Below are positions 34,602-43,038 of a stretch of 64,000 bases of DNA, in pieces (the stretch's first letter is position 1; each line of letters opens with the position of its first letter). This DNA comes from DATKPA01 sp051955985 (GTDB taxonomy: Bacteria > Planctomycetota > Phycisphaerae > WQYP01), in NCBI GenBank assembly GCA_051955985.1, contig JBQCGD010000145.1, positions 52,076-116,075 on the forward strand, given 5' to 3'. The notes under the pieces are model-generated. The model ran no database searches and had not been told where the DNA came from. It was given only the letters and a program-made list of their open reading frames with translations. Made by a program: the position numbers and the translations under genes.

Positions 34602-35502
34602 ACCGCGTCCCCACTCCCGCCGCCCCCAGCACCACCATCGACGCGCTCCCCGGCTCCGGCAACACAATCAAATTCCCCGTCACCGTCGACAAATCCGCCG
34701 ACACCGTCGCCGTCACCTCAAACTCCCACGCCACCGACCCCGGCGCATCCGCCCCCAGCAAATCCTGCTCGTCCGAAAATCCCAAATCAAAATACGTCGT
34801 AAACGTCCCCGCCTGCGACGCATCCACATCGATGCTCCACGCATCCCCCGCCGTCGGATCATCATTCGCCGGCAAATCCACAAACGGCGCCAGCGTCACC
34901 GTGATCTGCGGATCCCCATGCGGATGCACATAATCCAGGTCCAGCTCCGCCGTCGGTATCGTCAACGGCGGATCCCCGATCACGTTCGGCGCCTTCGCCG
35001 CAAAATGACTCCCGCCCCCCGTCGCCCCAAATGCCAGCGGCTCCACCGACGGCGCCTGCGCCCCCGGCGTCACCAGCTTCCCCGCAATCCACACCCCCGG
35101 CACCGCATGCGCCATCACCTCGATCGGCAACTGCTGCACCTGCGGATCATTCAACGCATTCGGATCCGTCGCCGAGATCGTCGCCGTGTTCACCCCATAC
35201 GGACTGCCCGACGTGTCGAAATACTTCTGCCAATGGTCATACCCCGCCCCCCCATCCGCCGCCCGCACCCCCGTCCCCTGGTACTTCGTCCCGTCCGGCA
35301 TCTTGAACGTGATCGAATAATCCAGGTCGTTCGCCCCCGCCGCCGCCTGGTTATACACAAACGCATTCACCGGCACCTGCGCCCCAATGATCACCGGCGA
35401 AACCGTCGACGACGTCAACCCCAGGTACGCCGGCGCGCCCTCCACCGCCCCCACCGCCATCCCCATCACCACCGCCGCCGCCACAACGCAAATCCCACGC
35501 AT
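34570..35502 (-). CDS. PEP-CTERM-anchored secreted protein of unknown function
   Basis: The 310-residue protein has a signal peptide (MRGICVVAAAVVMGMAVGAV), a beta-rich extracellular region without Cys and a tail LPEPGSASMVVLGAAGVG followed by RFRGRRRRHRH, a PEP-CTERM sorting signal. The middle contains DYVHPHGDPQITVTLAPF and DAWSIDVDASQAGTFTTYFD, reminiscent of sheath-like or cadherin-like sandwich domains, but I cannot assign a family. AGGAA precedes the ATG at 35502; ten upstream in-frame residues are unlikely to be translated. It overlaps the convergent AAA+ gene by 32 bp at the 3' ends. Confidence 0.78.
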   Translation of the reverse strand: MRGICVVAAAVVMGMAVGAVEGAPAYLGLTSSTVSPVIIGAQVPVNAFVYNQAAAGANDLDYSITFKMPDGTKYQGTGVRAADGGAGYDHWQKYFDTSGSPYGVNTATISATDPNALNDPQVQQLPIEVMAHAVPGVWIAGKLVTPGAQAPSVEPLAFGATGGGSHFAAKAPNVIGDPPLTIPTAELDLDYVHPHGDPQITVTLAPFVDLPANDDPTAGDAWSIDVDASQAGTFTTYFDLGFSDEQDLLGADAPGSVAWEFEVTATVSADLSTVTGNLIVLPEPGSASMVVLGAAGVGTRFRGRRRRHRH

Positions 35503-35650
35503 AACGCTTCCTTCCTGCCGCACCCGCGGCAAATCCGACTCTCTCCAAAAAACATCAAGAGGTTGACATCACTCTACACACCCGCACCGCAAACCGATAA
35601 TCAAAAATTGCTTCCCCCCCACGCCGCTTTTCTCTGGCCCTCTGCCCCCT

Positions 35651-35662
35651 TTTGTGGACAAT
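35651..35662 (+). promoter_or_regulatory. Shared 12-mer TTTGTGGACAAT, probable extended -10 region
   Basis: This 12-mer ends exactly 26 bases before the ATG at 35689. The same 12-mer occurs at 62599-62610 and again ends exactly 26 bases before the ATG of the gene at 62637. GACAAT could be a -10 box; no clear -35 is seen. Confidence 0.45.
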
Positions 35663-35688
35663 GACGCCGTCCCATAAAGGAGCATCCC

Positions 35689-36732
35689 ATGCCCGTCATG
35701 ACCGGCCTCTCTGGCAACGAAATCTACTGCCTCCACCTCAAAAACATGACCCCCGGCGAACTCGTCGTCGGCAACTCCGTCTACTCCCTCGGCTTCGTCG
35801 GCTCACTCGGCGCCGGCCTCCGCAACATGATGGGCGGCGAAGTCACCCAGGTCACACAGATCATCCACGAAGGACGCCTCCAGTCCTTCCAACGCCTCCA
35901 GGCCGAAGCCCAAAAACACGGCGGCCTCGGCATCACCGGCGTCTCCTCCGAACTCCGCCATTTCCACGGCAACATCGAGTTCCTCTCCGTCGGCTCCACC
36001 GTCCACGCCGAAGGCAAAGCCCCAGGCTCCCCCGAAACCTTAAGCTTCTCCACCTCCCACGACGCCCAGGAACTCTACTGCATGCTCGATGCCAACTACA
36101 CTCCCCACCACTTCGTCTTCGGTAACGTCGCCTACTCCGTCGGCATCACCGGCGGCCTACTCGGTGGCCTCAAATCCATGGCCCGCGGCGAGGTCAAGGA
36201 ATTCTCTGACATCTTCAACCACACCCGCCACCTCGCCCTCCAACGCATCGCCGCCGACGCCGCTCAGTACGGCTCCAACGCCATCCTCGGCATCGAAACC
36301 TCCGTCCTCCCCTTCCAGGGCGTCCACGAAATGATGATGATCGGCACCGCCTGCTTCAACCCCAAGCTCCCCCCGCCTGCCCCAGGCGCCGGCGCCTTCA
36401 CCTCCGACCTCACCGCCGAAGAAACCTGGAACATGGCCGCCATGGGCTACGCCCCCCTCAAACTCGTCCTCGGGACCGCCGTCTACTCCCTCGGCCTCGT
36501 CGGCGGTTTCATGGCCGCCCTCAAATCCTTCTCCCGCGGCGAAGTCAACGACCTCACCTCCCTCATCTACGACGCCCGCGAACACGCCATCGGCCTCATC
36601 CGCCAGGAAGCCAACGCCATCGGCGCCGATGACGTCGTCGGCATCAAAACCCACATCCACGACCTCGGAAACCTCCTCGAATTCATGGACATCGTCACCG
36701 CCGTCAAAAAACTCCCCAACCTCGCCCCCTAA
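35689..36732 (+). CDS. Protein made of three tandem YbjQ/UPF0145-like domains
   Basis: The 347-residue cytoplasmic protein has three copies of one unit. Copy 1: VVGNSVYSLGFVGSLGAGL, MGGEVTQVTQIIHEGR. Copy 2: VFGNVAYSVGITGGLLGGL, ARGEVKEFSDIFNHTR. Copy 3: VLGTAVYSLGLVGGFMAAL, SRGEVNDLTSLIYDAR. Each ends with A..GA/GG.. V/I.GI/GV and a short beta-strand. This matches the YbjQ (heavy-metal-binding domain, UPF0145) pattern, which in standalone proteins is about 100 residues and forms oligomeric rings. Here three protomers are covalently joined. Function of the family is poorly known. AAAGGAG precedes the ATG. A possible 30-codon gene follows six bases later. Confidence 0.82.
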   Translation: MPVMTGLSGNEIYCLHLKNMTPGELVVGNSVYSLGFVGSLGAGLRNMMGGEVTQVTQIIHEGRLQSFQRLQAEAQKHGGLGITGVSSELRHFHGNIEFLSVGSTVHAEGKAPGSPETLSFSTSHDAQELYCMLDANYTPHHFVFGNVAYSVGITGGLLGGLKSMARGEVKEFSDIFNHTRHLALQRIAADAAQYGSNAILGIETSVLPFQGVHEMMMIGTACFNPKLPPPAPGAGAFTSDLTAEETWNMAAMGYAPLKLVLGTAVYSLGLVGGFMAALKSFSRGEVNDLTSLIYDAREHAIGLIRQEANAIGADDVVGIKTHIHDLGNLLEFMDIVTAVKKLPNLAP

Positions 36733-36738
36733 TCCGCC

Positions 36739-36831
36739 ATGCTCCCCCCGCAAGCCATCATCAAGGACAAAGACACCTGGATCACCCGCGACAACAACCT
36801 CTTCCCCTCCCCAGGCGCAAAAAAAGACTGA
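36739..36831 (+). CDS. Possible 30-residue small protein downstream of the YbjQ-repeat gene
   Basis: An ATG six bases after the previous stop opens a frame of 30 residues (MLPPQAIIKDKDTWITRDNN, then LFPSPGAKKD). It is hydrophilic, has no signal peptide and has no own ribosome-binding site, so it could only be translated by coupling. The codon choice (C-ending) matches native genes. It may equally be a chance frame. Confidence 0.3.
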   Translation: MLPPQAIIKDKDTWITRDNNLFPSPGAKKD

Positions 36832-36933
36832 CCCCTTACCCCGCGCGACGCGCTCCTGCAAAAAGTTTAGCCGTCGATCGAAGATCGACGCGCGTCGCCG
36901 ACAACCCGCCTCGTGCGTTCCAACAAACGCCCC

Positions 36934-37626
36934 TCACGCATACGCAATCGGATCCCGCGCCCCCGCCTCCCGAAACCCCGCCAGCCGCAGCAAACACGAA
37001 TCACAGTGCCCGCAACTCTTCCCCTCCGGCGACGGGTCATAGCACGAATGCGTCAATTCATACGGCACCCCCAGCTCAATCCCCTTCCGAATAATCTCCG
37101 CCTTGCTCCACCGAATCAGCGGCGCATGAACCCGAAACGCCTTCCCCGAATGCGATGCCGCCGCCTCCACCCCCGCCTTCGTGCCAAGATTCGCCACCCG
37201 CTCGAACGCCTCCACAAACTCCGGCCGGCAATCCGGATACCCCGAATAATCCACCGCGTTCACCCCCAGAAAAATGTCAAACGCCCCGCTCGTCTCCGCA
37301 TACCCCAACGCAAAACTCAAAAAAATCGTGTTCCGCGCCGGCACGTACGTAACCGGAATCCCCGCATCCCCCAGATGATCCTTCGGCACCTCAATATCCG
37401 CCGTCAACGCCGACCCCCCGAACGCCCGCAGATCAATCTTCTGCGTCACATGCCGCTTCACCCCGTAATGCCGCGCCAGCGCCCCCGCCGCCTCAATCTC
37501 CCGCTGATGCCGCTGCCCGTAATCAAAGCTCAACGCATACACCCCAAACCCCTCTGCCGCCGCAATCCCCAGCGTCGTCGCAGAATCCAGCCCCCCGCTC
37601 AACAACACAACCGCATTTTTCGCCAT
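36934..37626 (-). CDS. queC: 7-cyano-7-deazaguanine synthase
   Basis: The 230-residue enzyme converts 7-carboxy-7-deazaguanine to preQ0 with ATP and ammonia, a step in queuosine tRNA modification. Visible features are the PP-loop VVLLSGGLDSATTL at the N-terminus, SFDYGQRHQREIEAA, YVPARNTIFLSFALGYAE, GVNAVDYSGYPDCRPEF and a C-terminal zinc site formed by Cys residues in SCYDP and GKSCGHCDSCLLR. Length matches the family. The ATG at 37626 follows GAGGGAACC; a longer frame from 37689 adds non-family residues. No other queuosine gene is nearby, and no preQ1 riboswitch is seen upstream. Confidence 0.96.
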   Translation of the reverse strand: MAKNAVVLLSGGLDSATTLGIAAAEGFGVYALSFDYGQRHQREIEAAGALARHYGVKRHVTQKIDLRAFGGSALTADIEVPKDHLGDAGIPVTYVPARNTIFLSFALGYAETSGAFDIFLGVNAVDYSGYPDCRPEFVEAFERVANLGTKAGVEAAASHSGKAFRVHAPLIRWSKAEIIRKGIELGVPYELTHSCYDPSPEGKSCGHCDSCLLRLAGFREAGARDPIAYA

Positions 37627-37748
37627 GGTTCCCTCTTGCTGAACTTCGACGATCATAAGCACGCCGTCGCCGATTTTCCCTTTTGCCAACCACGCCCCGC
37701 CTCCGTATTCTCAAAACCCCGGCCGCTTCCCATATCGCGAGGTTCCCC

Positions 37749-38657
37749 GTGCCCAAATTCTCCATCACCGACTTCCCCGAAATCACCATGGTCCCCGAAT
37801 GGATCACCCCCACCTCCTCCTGGGTCGAACACGAACCCATGGTCCCCGTCCTCGTCAAACTCCTCCAGCCCCGCTCCTTCGTCGAACTCGGCGCCTTCGG
37901 CGGCGATTCCTTCATGATGTTCTGCCAGGCCGTCGCCCACTTCGGCCTCAGCACAAAGTGCACCGCCGTCGATACCTGGTCCGGCGATGAACACACCGGC
38001 TCCTACGGCCCTGAACGCTACGAAGTCCTCCGCGCCACCCACGACCCCAAATACGGCCACTTCTCCCGCCTCCTCCGCACCGATTTCGACTCCGCCTCCC
38101 GTGAATTCCCCGATAAATCCATCGACCTCCTCCACATCGACGGCTACCACACCTACGACGCCGTCAAACACGATTACGACACCTGGCTCCCCAAAATGTC
38201 CGACCGCGGCGTCATCCTCTTCCACGACACCATGGTCCGACAGAAAGACTACGGCGTCTGGCAGCTCTGGGCCGAAGTCTCCCAGGGACGACCCCACATC
38301 AACATCCCCTACGGCTTCGGCCTCGGAATCCTCGCCGTCGGCCGAAACGTCCCCACCCGCTTCCTCGACTTCCTCCAGGGCGTCGCCGCCGAACACGCCC
38401 GCATCCTCCCCTTCTTCATGGCCATGGGACACCGCATCCTCGCCATCCGCAAAAACATCGCCCTCGGTGCCACGCTCCACGGCTGCCAGGAACTCGTCAA
38501 CTCCTGGCGCGCCGCCCACGGAGACCCCATCCGCAACCCCACCCCCCATCCCGCCGGCGTCCACAACGATCCCCGCAACTTCTGCGAAATCCTCCTCGCC
38601 GACATGCAGGACCTCACCGCCGACGCACTCCGACTCATCGGCAAATCCCCCTCCTGA
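37749..38657 (+). CDS. Class I SAM-dependent methyltransferase (Methyltransf_24-like)
   Basis: The 302-residue protein has a Rossmann SAM-binding core: motif I FVELGAFGGDSFMMF, motif II area KCTAVDTWSGDEH and DLLHIDGYHTYDAVKHDYDTW with GVILFHDTM. This arrangement is typical of Methyltransf_24 enzymes, often encoded among glycosyltransferases and acting on sugar or polysaccharide hydroxyls. No such genes are adjacent, so the substrate is unknown. I chose GTG at 37749 because GCGAGG lies six bases upstream; a TTG at 37683 or an ATG at 37788 are alternatives. It is divergent from queC. Confidence 0.8.
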   Translation: MPKFSITDFPEITMVPEWITPTSSWVEHEPMVPVLVKLLQPRSFVELGAFGGDSFMMFCQAVAHFGLSTKCTAVDTWSGDEHTGSYGPERYEVLRATHDPKYGHFSRLLRTDFDSASREFPDKSIDLLHIDGYHTYDAVKHDYDTWLPKMSDRGVILFHDTMVRQKDYGVWQLWAEVSQGRPHINIPYGFGLGILAVGRNVPTRFLDFLQGVAAEHARILPFFMAMGHRILAIRKNIALGATLHGCQELVNSWRAAHGDPIRNPTPHPAGVHNDPRNFCEILLADMQDLTADALRLIGKSPS

Positions 38658-38742
38658 CAACTTCTCCCCCGCTCACGTGAGTCCCGCGCCCCCATTCGCT
38701 ACAATGCGGAGCTCTGACATCCCAAACCTTTGAGGCCCACTC

Positions 38743-39828
38743 ATGCACTACCGCACCATCCCCAACACCAACCTCTCCGTCTCCGAACTCTCCTTCGGCA
38801 ACTTCATGTTCGGCTCCCACATGTGGGGCAAAACTCCGGCCGACGCCCCAGAAGGCATCCGCCTCCAGAACCTCGCCTTCGATCTCGGCGTCAACTTCTT
38901 CGACACCGGCGACGCCTACGGCAACGGCCACGCCGAAAAACTCATGGTCGATACCCTCAAATACGCCGGACGCGACAAAATCATCCTCTCCACCAAGTTC
39001 GGCTACGACTTCTACAACGACCCCGGCGCCGCCGGCTCCCACCGCGAACGCAAACAGGATTTCTCCGCCAAATTCGTCTCCTACGCCCTCGAACAATCCC
39101 TCCAGCGCATGGGCACCGACTACGTTGACCTCTACCAGGCCCACAACATGAAACTCCCCCAGATGAACGACGAGTTCGTCCGCACCATGGAAAACCTCGT
39201 CAAAACCGGCAAGGTCAAACACTGGGGCATCGCCCTCGGACCCGCCATCGGCTGGCGCGAAGAAGGCGTCATCGCCCTCAAAAACTGGAAATCCTGCTGC
39301 ACCGTCCAGACCGTCTTCAACATGCTCGAACAGCACCCCGGCCGCGAGTTCGCCGAAGTCGCCGCCGAAACCCACACCGCCGGCATCATGGCCCGCGTCC
39401 CCCACTCCTCCGGCATCCTCCAGGACATGTACTCCCCCGACGAAAAATTCGACGACCACCGCAAGTTCCGCGACAAGAACTGGCTCATCTACGGCCTCAA
39501 AAAAGTCGAAAAACTCCGCCACATCCAACGCGCCCACAACTGCACCATGAGCCAGCTCGCCATCAAATGGCTCCTCACCTGGCCCACCGTCGTCAGCGTC
39601 CAGCCCAATATCCTCACCGAAGCGGAACTCCGCGAATTCGCCGCCGCCTGCGACGGCACAAAACTCACCCCCGCCGAAATGGAAGAAATCCAGAACCTCG
39701 TCGAATCCGACTTCGGCTACGGCCCCGACGCCCACGCCTGCGACCTCAAAAGCAGCGTCGATGCCAGCGGCCACACCAAGAGCCACTACCAGAAAGCCCA
39801 GTCCGTCCCCGCAATTGCCAACGCCTGA
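38743..39828 (+). CDS. Aldo/keto reductase (second, divergent paralogue)
   Basis: The 361-residue protein has the AKR tetrad: Asp and Tyr in NFFDTGDAYGNG, Lys in LSTKFGY and His in LYQAHNMK. It is only distantly similar to the reductase at 31795 and has a longer C-terminus. It may act on sugars or other aldehydes; the substrate is not evident. TGAGG precedes the ATG by eleven bases. A TACAAT -10 box lies at 38700-38705. Confidence 0.87.
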   Translation: MHYRTIPNTNLSVSELSFGNFMFGSHMWGKTPADAPEGIRLQNLAFDLGVNFFDTGDAYGNGHAEKLMVDTLKYAGRDKIILSTKFGYDFYNDPGAAGSHRERKQDFSAKFVSYALEQSLQRMGTDYVDLYQAHNMKLPQMNDEFVRTMENLVKTGKVKHWGIALGPAIGWREEGVIALKNWKSCCTVQTVFNMLEQHPGREFAEVAAETHTAGIMARVPHSSGILQDMYSPDEKFDDHRKFRDKNWLIYGLKKVEKLRHIQRAHNCTMSQLAIKWLLTWPTVVSVQPNILTEAELREFAAACDGTKLTPAEMEEIQNLVESDFGYGPDAHACDLKSSVDASGHTKSHYQKAQSVPAIANA

Positions 39829-39908
39829 TGTCCGAATGAGGTACAATTTCAGACGTTCACAAACCCACCTTCCGTGAACGACGGCAGTTCCTTCACAAGG
39901 AGTATGCC

Positions 39909-40388
39909 ATGAAATGCTACCTGCACGCGCTTTCTCTTCTGGCTCTTGCCTCTCTCCTGGTGTCCGCGGCCCCGGTTCCCACGGCGGCGCCCACCCCCCT
40001 CGAGCAGTCGATCAATCAGCTCCATGCGGAATTGCGCGCCGCCGCCGAGCGTCTCGACGCCGATGCACTCTATTCCCACGTCGTCGATTCCAACGCCGGC
40101 CCCATCATCGAAGACGGCCGCCTTTACCCCACGCGCCAGGAAGCCCTCGCCTCCACACGCCAAGGCTTCGCCCGCCTCGCCTCCGTCTCCTACACCTACG
40201 ACCATAAGTACGTCACCCAACTCTCCCCCACCACCGTCCTCTGGGTTGCCGATGGCTCATCCTCCGCGACCCTCCCCGACGGCCGCCAGATCACCGCCCC
40301 CTTTGCCGAGACCATCGTCTTCACATTGCAGGACAACCAGTGGAAAGTGCTCCACGCCCACCGCTCGACACCCAACGCCCGTCCATGA
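39909..40388 (+). CDS. Secreted NTF2-like (SnoaL/DUF4440-type) protein
   Basis: The 159-residue protein has a signal peptide (MKCYLHALSLLALASLLVSA) and a domain with the NTF2-like pattern: a helical start (LEQSINQLHAELRAAAERLD), DGRLYPTRQEALASTRQGF, then strands VSYTYDHKYVTQL, VLWVADGS and ETIVFTLQDNQWKVLHAH. Such domains bind small molecules or act as isomerases; here it would sit outside the cytoplasm. AAGGAG precedes the ATG. A TACAAT box at 39842-39847 is a candidate -10. Confidence 0.78.
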   Translation: MKCYLHALSLLALASLLVSAAPVPTAAPTPLEQSINQLHAELRAAAERLDADALYSHVVDSNAGPIIEDGRLYPTRQEALASTRQGFARLASVSYTYDHKYVTQLSPTTVLWVADGSSSATLPDGRQITAPFAETIVFTLQDNQWKVLHAHRSTPNARP

Positions 40389-40480
40389 CATCCCATGGGG
40401 TTCCGCACGGACTATTGATCTTCACCTTTTCAATGCCCTGCTTTCCATTTTTGATCTCGTTGCAATTGGGTGTCTCGAGG

Positions 40481-40504
40481 CCTTGGTGCCTTGGTGCCTT
40501 GGTG
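40481..40504 (+). repeat. CCTTGGTG octamer repeated three times
   Basis: Three perfect tandem copies of CCTTGGTG upstream of the gene at 40635. It belongs to the word-like intergenic repeats seen elsewhere in the window (25534, 47891, 61149). Confidence 0.7.
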
Positions 40505-40634
40505 GCCAGTCTAACTCCCGTGCACCTGAACGGGACATTCTGACGACGAGACATTCAAAAGCCGAAGCTCAATAATCGCCCGCCATGCACGGCCGCTGTA
40601 GAACCCAATCACCACTTCCCACTACAATCCCGCC

Positions 40635-41171
40635 ATGTCGAATGACCCGTCTCTTCGCAACCACCCCTCCATCCGCGCCTTCGTCGGCGCCGCCCACCGC
40701 TACTGCTCCCTCATCGAATCCAATCCCCCCGACCGCGACCAATGGCTTGCCGAGCTCCTCCACGCCATCGCCATCCTCTACGCCGCCGCCCCCGTCGTCC
40801 GCGAACTCGGACTCCCCGACCACACACCCCACTCCGCCAACATCCCCCCCGAACTCCGCCTCTCCAACGACCAGTGGCAGGTCATCTTCGACCACCTCCG
40901 CCAACTCCTCGGCAATGACGCCCACTACGCCGCCTTCTTCAACCCTGCCGCCGCCAACCCCGCCAAAGACGAACCCACCGCCGGCGACCTCGCCGACGAC
41001 CTCGCCGACATCTACCGCGACCTCAAACCCGGCCTCGTCGCATGGGAACTCTCCACCGACAACTACCTCGAAGACATCCTCTTCCAATGGGTCCACTACG
41101 GCCACATCCACCCCTGGGGCCGCCACGCCGTCGACGCCCTCCGCGCCCTCCACTGGCACGTCTACAAATAG
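40635..41171 (+). CDS. DUF5063-like protein
   Basis: The 178-residue protein is soluble and helical. The end reads AGDLADDLADIYRDLKPGL and GHIHPWGRHAVDALRALH, which I recall as the signature of the DUF5063 family; function is unknown. Family proteins often have W-W-x-F motifs around the same place, seen here as EDILFQWVHYGH. A TACAAT box (40623-40628) ends six bases before the ATG, with no ribosome-binding site in between, so translation of a leaderless message is likely. Confidence 0.75.
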   Translation: MSNDPSLRNHPSIRAFVGAAHRYCSLIESNPPDRDQWLAELLHAIAILYAAAPVVRELGLPDHTPHSANIPPELRLSNDQWQVIFDHLRQLLGNDAHYAAFFNPAAANPAKDEPTAGDLADDLADIYRDLKPGLVAWELSTDNYLEDILFQWVHYGHIHPWGRHAVDALRALHWHVYK

Positions 41172-41278
41172 CCGCACCAGCGGCGACCCAACAGCCGCGG
41201 TAGCGGCGCCTGAATTTAGCCCACGGCGAAAGCCGTGGGTAATATGCCCGATGAAAATTGCAAAGCCCCGGTAGGGGC
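41171..41278. repeat. Cluster of four short GC hairpins (REP-like)
   Basis: Four perfect stem-loops occur in 108 bp: GCCGC-acca-GCGGC (41171-41184), GCCGC-ggta-GCGGC (41194-41207), CCCACGGC-gaaa-GCCGTGGG (41220-41239) and GCCCC-ggta-GGGGC (41265-41278). Two share the GGTA loop and one has a GNRA tetraloop. They separate the DUF5063-like gene from the Tat-exported protein. The layout resembles REP/BIME-type intergenic repeats. No coding is seen. Confidence 0.65.
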
Positions 41279-41406
41279 GCGTGAATACATTCCTGCTCCA
41301 CCGCACCCCCAAACCGGAACACCCCCTCCCCGACACACCAAATAAACCCACCCCCCACGCGTTATCCCCTCGGCGCACCTTTCTCACCTCACACGAGGAC
41401 ACCAAC

Positions 41407-42894
41407 ATGCCCGATATCTCCCGCCGCGACGCCCTCAAAACCACCGCCGCACTCACCCTCGCCGCACTCGCCCCCTCCACCTCCGCCCAATCCTCCCCTC
41501 CCCAACCCGCACCCACGCCAAAACCAAAACCCACCATCGGCATCCAAACCGGCCTCCCACCCCTCGCCTCCAACGACCTCGACAAATCCCTCGACCTCAT
41601 GCAATCCCGCGGCTGCGTCAACACCCTCTTCCCCTTCATCTACACCTACACCCAATCCACCGCCGCCATGCAAGCCTTCAAAAACTTCCGCGGCGGCAAC
41701 TTCGCCATCCCCCACATGCAGTACTACAAAAATGTCCCCCTCACCTACGATCAAATGCGCGCCCCAGACTTCGGCGACACCGATCTCCTCGCCCGCACCA
41801 TCCCCATCGCCAAAAAGCACGGCATGAAAACCTTCGCCTGGATCCTCGAAGACCACTCCCACTGCCCTCTCCCCGCCTGGGAACCCCTCTACGAAATCGA
41901 CTTCCACGGCCGCCGCGCCCTCAAGCACCCCGCCGGCCCCTGCTACAACAACCCCGCCTACATCGCCTTCGCCCTCGCACTCGTCGAAGACTACACCCGC
42001 TCCTACGACATCGACGGCCTCATGTGGGCCAACGAACGCCAGGGCGGCTTCTTCAACGCCCTCGGCGCCTGGGCCGGCGGCGGCTCCTCCGACCCCGGCA
42101 AAGCCACCTGCTTCTGCGAGTTCTGCACCAAAAAAGCCAAAAACCAGGGCATCGATCCCGAACGCGCCAAAGCCGGCTTCTCCGCCCTCGAACAATACGT
42201 CCGCGAAGGCCGCGCCAAAAAACGCCCACGCGACGGATACTTCGTCACCTTCTTCCGCCTCCTCCTCCAATACCCCGAACTCCTCGCCTGGGAAAACCTC
42301 TGGACCTCCAGCCGCTTCCAACTCCAATCCCAGATCTACAAACTCGTCAAATCCATCAAGCCCGACCTCCCCGTCGGCACCCACATCTGGCACACCGTCT
42401 CCTTCAGCCCCTTCCACCGCGCCGAAATGGACTACGCCCAAATCGCCCAATTCACCGACTTCATCAAGCCCGTCCTCTACAACAACTGCGCCGGCGAACG
42501 CATGAAGGGCTGCATCGCCAGCACCACCCAGAACGTCTTCGGCGACATCCCCCCCGCCGACGCCCTCCAAACCTTCTACGACTTCCTCAACTACAACGAA
42601 GCCCCCTACGACAAACTCGCCGCCGCCGGCTTCTCCCCCGACTACGTCCAACGCGAAACCCAGCGCTGCGTCGACGGCGCCGGCCCCGGCAAAGACGTCT
42701 GGCCCGGCATCGACATCGACGTCCCCGTCCACCCCGGCTCCAGCCAATCCACCGCCGAAGGCGTCAAACAAGCCGTCCTCGCCGCCTTCAAAGGCGGCGC
42801 CACCGGCCTCATCCTCTCCCGAAACTACCCCGAAATGAACCCCGAACACCTCGCCGGCGCCGGTGCCGCCCTCGACGAACTCCGCCTCCGCTAA
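41407..42894 (+). CDS. Tat-exported protein of unknown function, TIM-barrel-like
   Basis: The 495-residue protein starts with a twin-arginine signal (ISRRDALKTTAALTLAAL), so it is exported folded, possibly with a cofactor. The body has features of a hydrolase-like barrel: IGIQTGLPPL, GRRALKHPAGPCYNNPAY, IDGLMWANERQGGF and GTHIWHTVSFSPFH. A Cys cluster (CFCEFC) near residue 237 could bind a metal. I recall similar planctomycete proteins annotated only as Tat-signal hypothetical proteins; a glycoside-hydrolase-like role is possible. The GAGGA before the ATG at 41407 and the Tat motif fix the start, although a longer open frame exists. Confidence 0.7.
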   Translation: MPDISRRDALKTTAALTLAALAPSTSAQSSPPQPAPTPKPKPTIGIQTGLPPLASNDLDKSLDLMQSRGCVNTLFPFIYTYTQSTAAMQAFKNFRGGNFAIPHMQYYKNVPLTYDQMRAPDFGDTDLLARTIPIAKKHGMKTFAWILEDHSHCPLPAWEPLYEIDFHGRRALKHPAGPCYNNPAYIAFALALVEDYTRSYDIDGLMWANERQGGFFNALGAWAGGGSSDPGKATCFCEFCTKKAKNQGIDPERAKAGFSALEQYVREGRAKKRPRDGYFVTFFRLLLQYPELLAWENLWTSSRFQLQSQIYKLVKSIKPDLPVGTHIWHTVSFSPFHRAEMDYAQIAQFTDFIKPVLYNNCAGERMKGCIASTTQNVFGDIPPADALQTFYDFLNYNEAPYDKLAAAGFSPDYVQRETQRCVDGAGPGKDVWPGIDIDVPVHPGSSQSTAEGVKQAVLAAFKGGATGLILSRNYPEMNPEHLAGAGAALDELRLR

Positions 42895-43003
42895 CCCCCC
42901 ACCCCATCTTTGTTAAAATAGGCAACCCCTCACCCTCGTTTTCAGCCCAAAATCGACAGGCCGCCAACGACGTACCCCCACTTGGCGGTCTCTCCCCCCC
43001 ATC

Positions 43004-43035
43004 ATTCTGAATTCTGAACCCTGAATTCTGAATTC
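43004..43035 (+). repeat. TTCTGAATTCTGAA-type word repeat
   Basis: Repeated copies of ATTCTGA and CTGAATT lie between the convergent Tat-protein and folA genes. This type of repeat seems to recur in planctomycete intergenic DNA; no function is known to me. Confidence 0.6.
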
Positions 43036-43038
43036 CCC

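Noticed and set aside
7563..35502. A local exosortase for the PEP-CTERM proteins.
   Set aside because: No multi-spanning membrane protein with exosortase-type Cys/Arg/His motifs is encoded in the window.
37627..37748. A preQ1 riboswitch in front of queC.
   Set aside because: The 122 bp region is shared with a divergent gene and shows no C-rich loop and pseudoknot pattern of a preQ1 aptamer.
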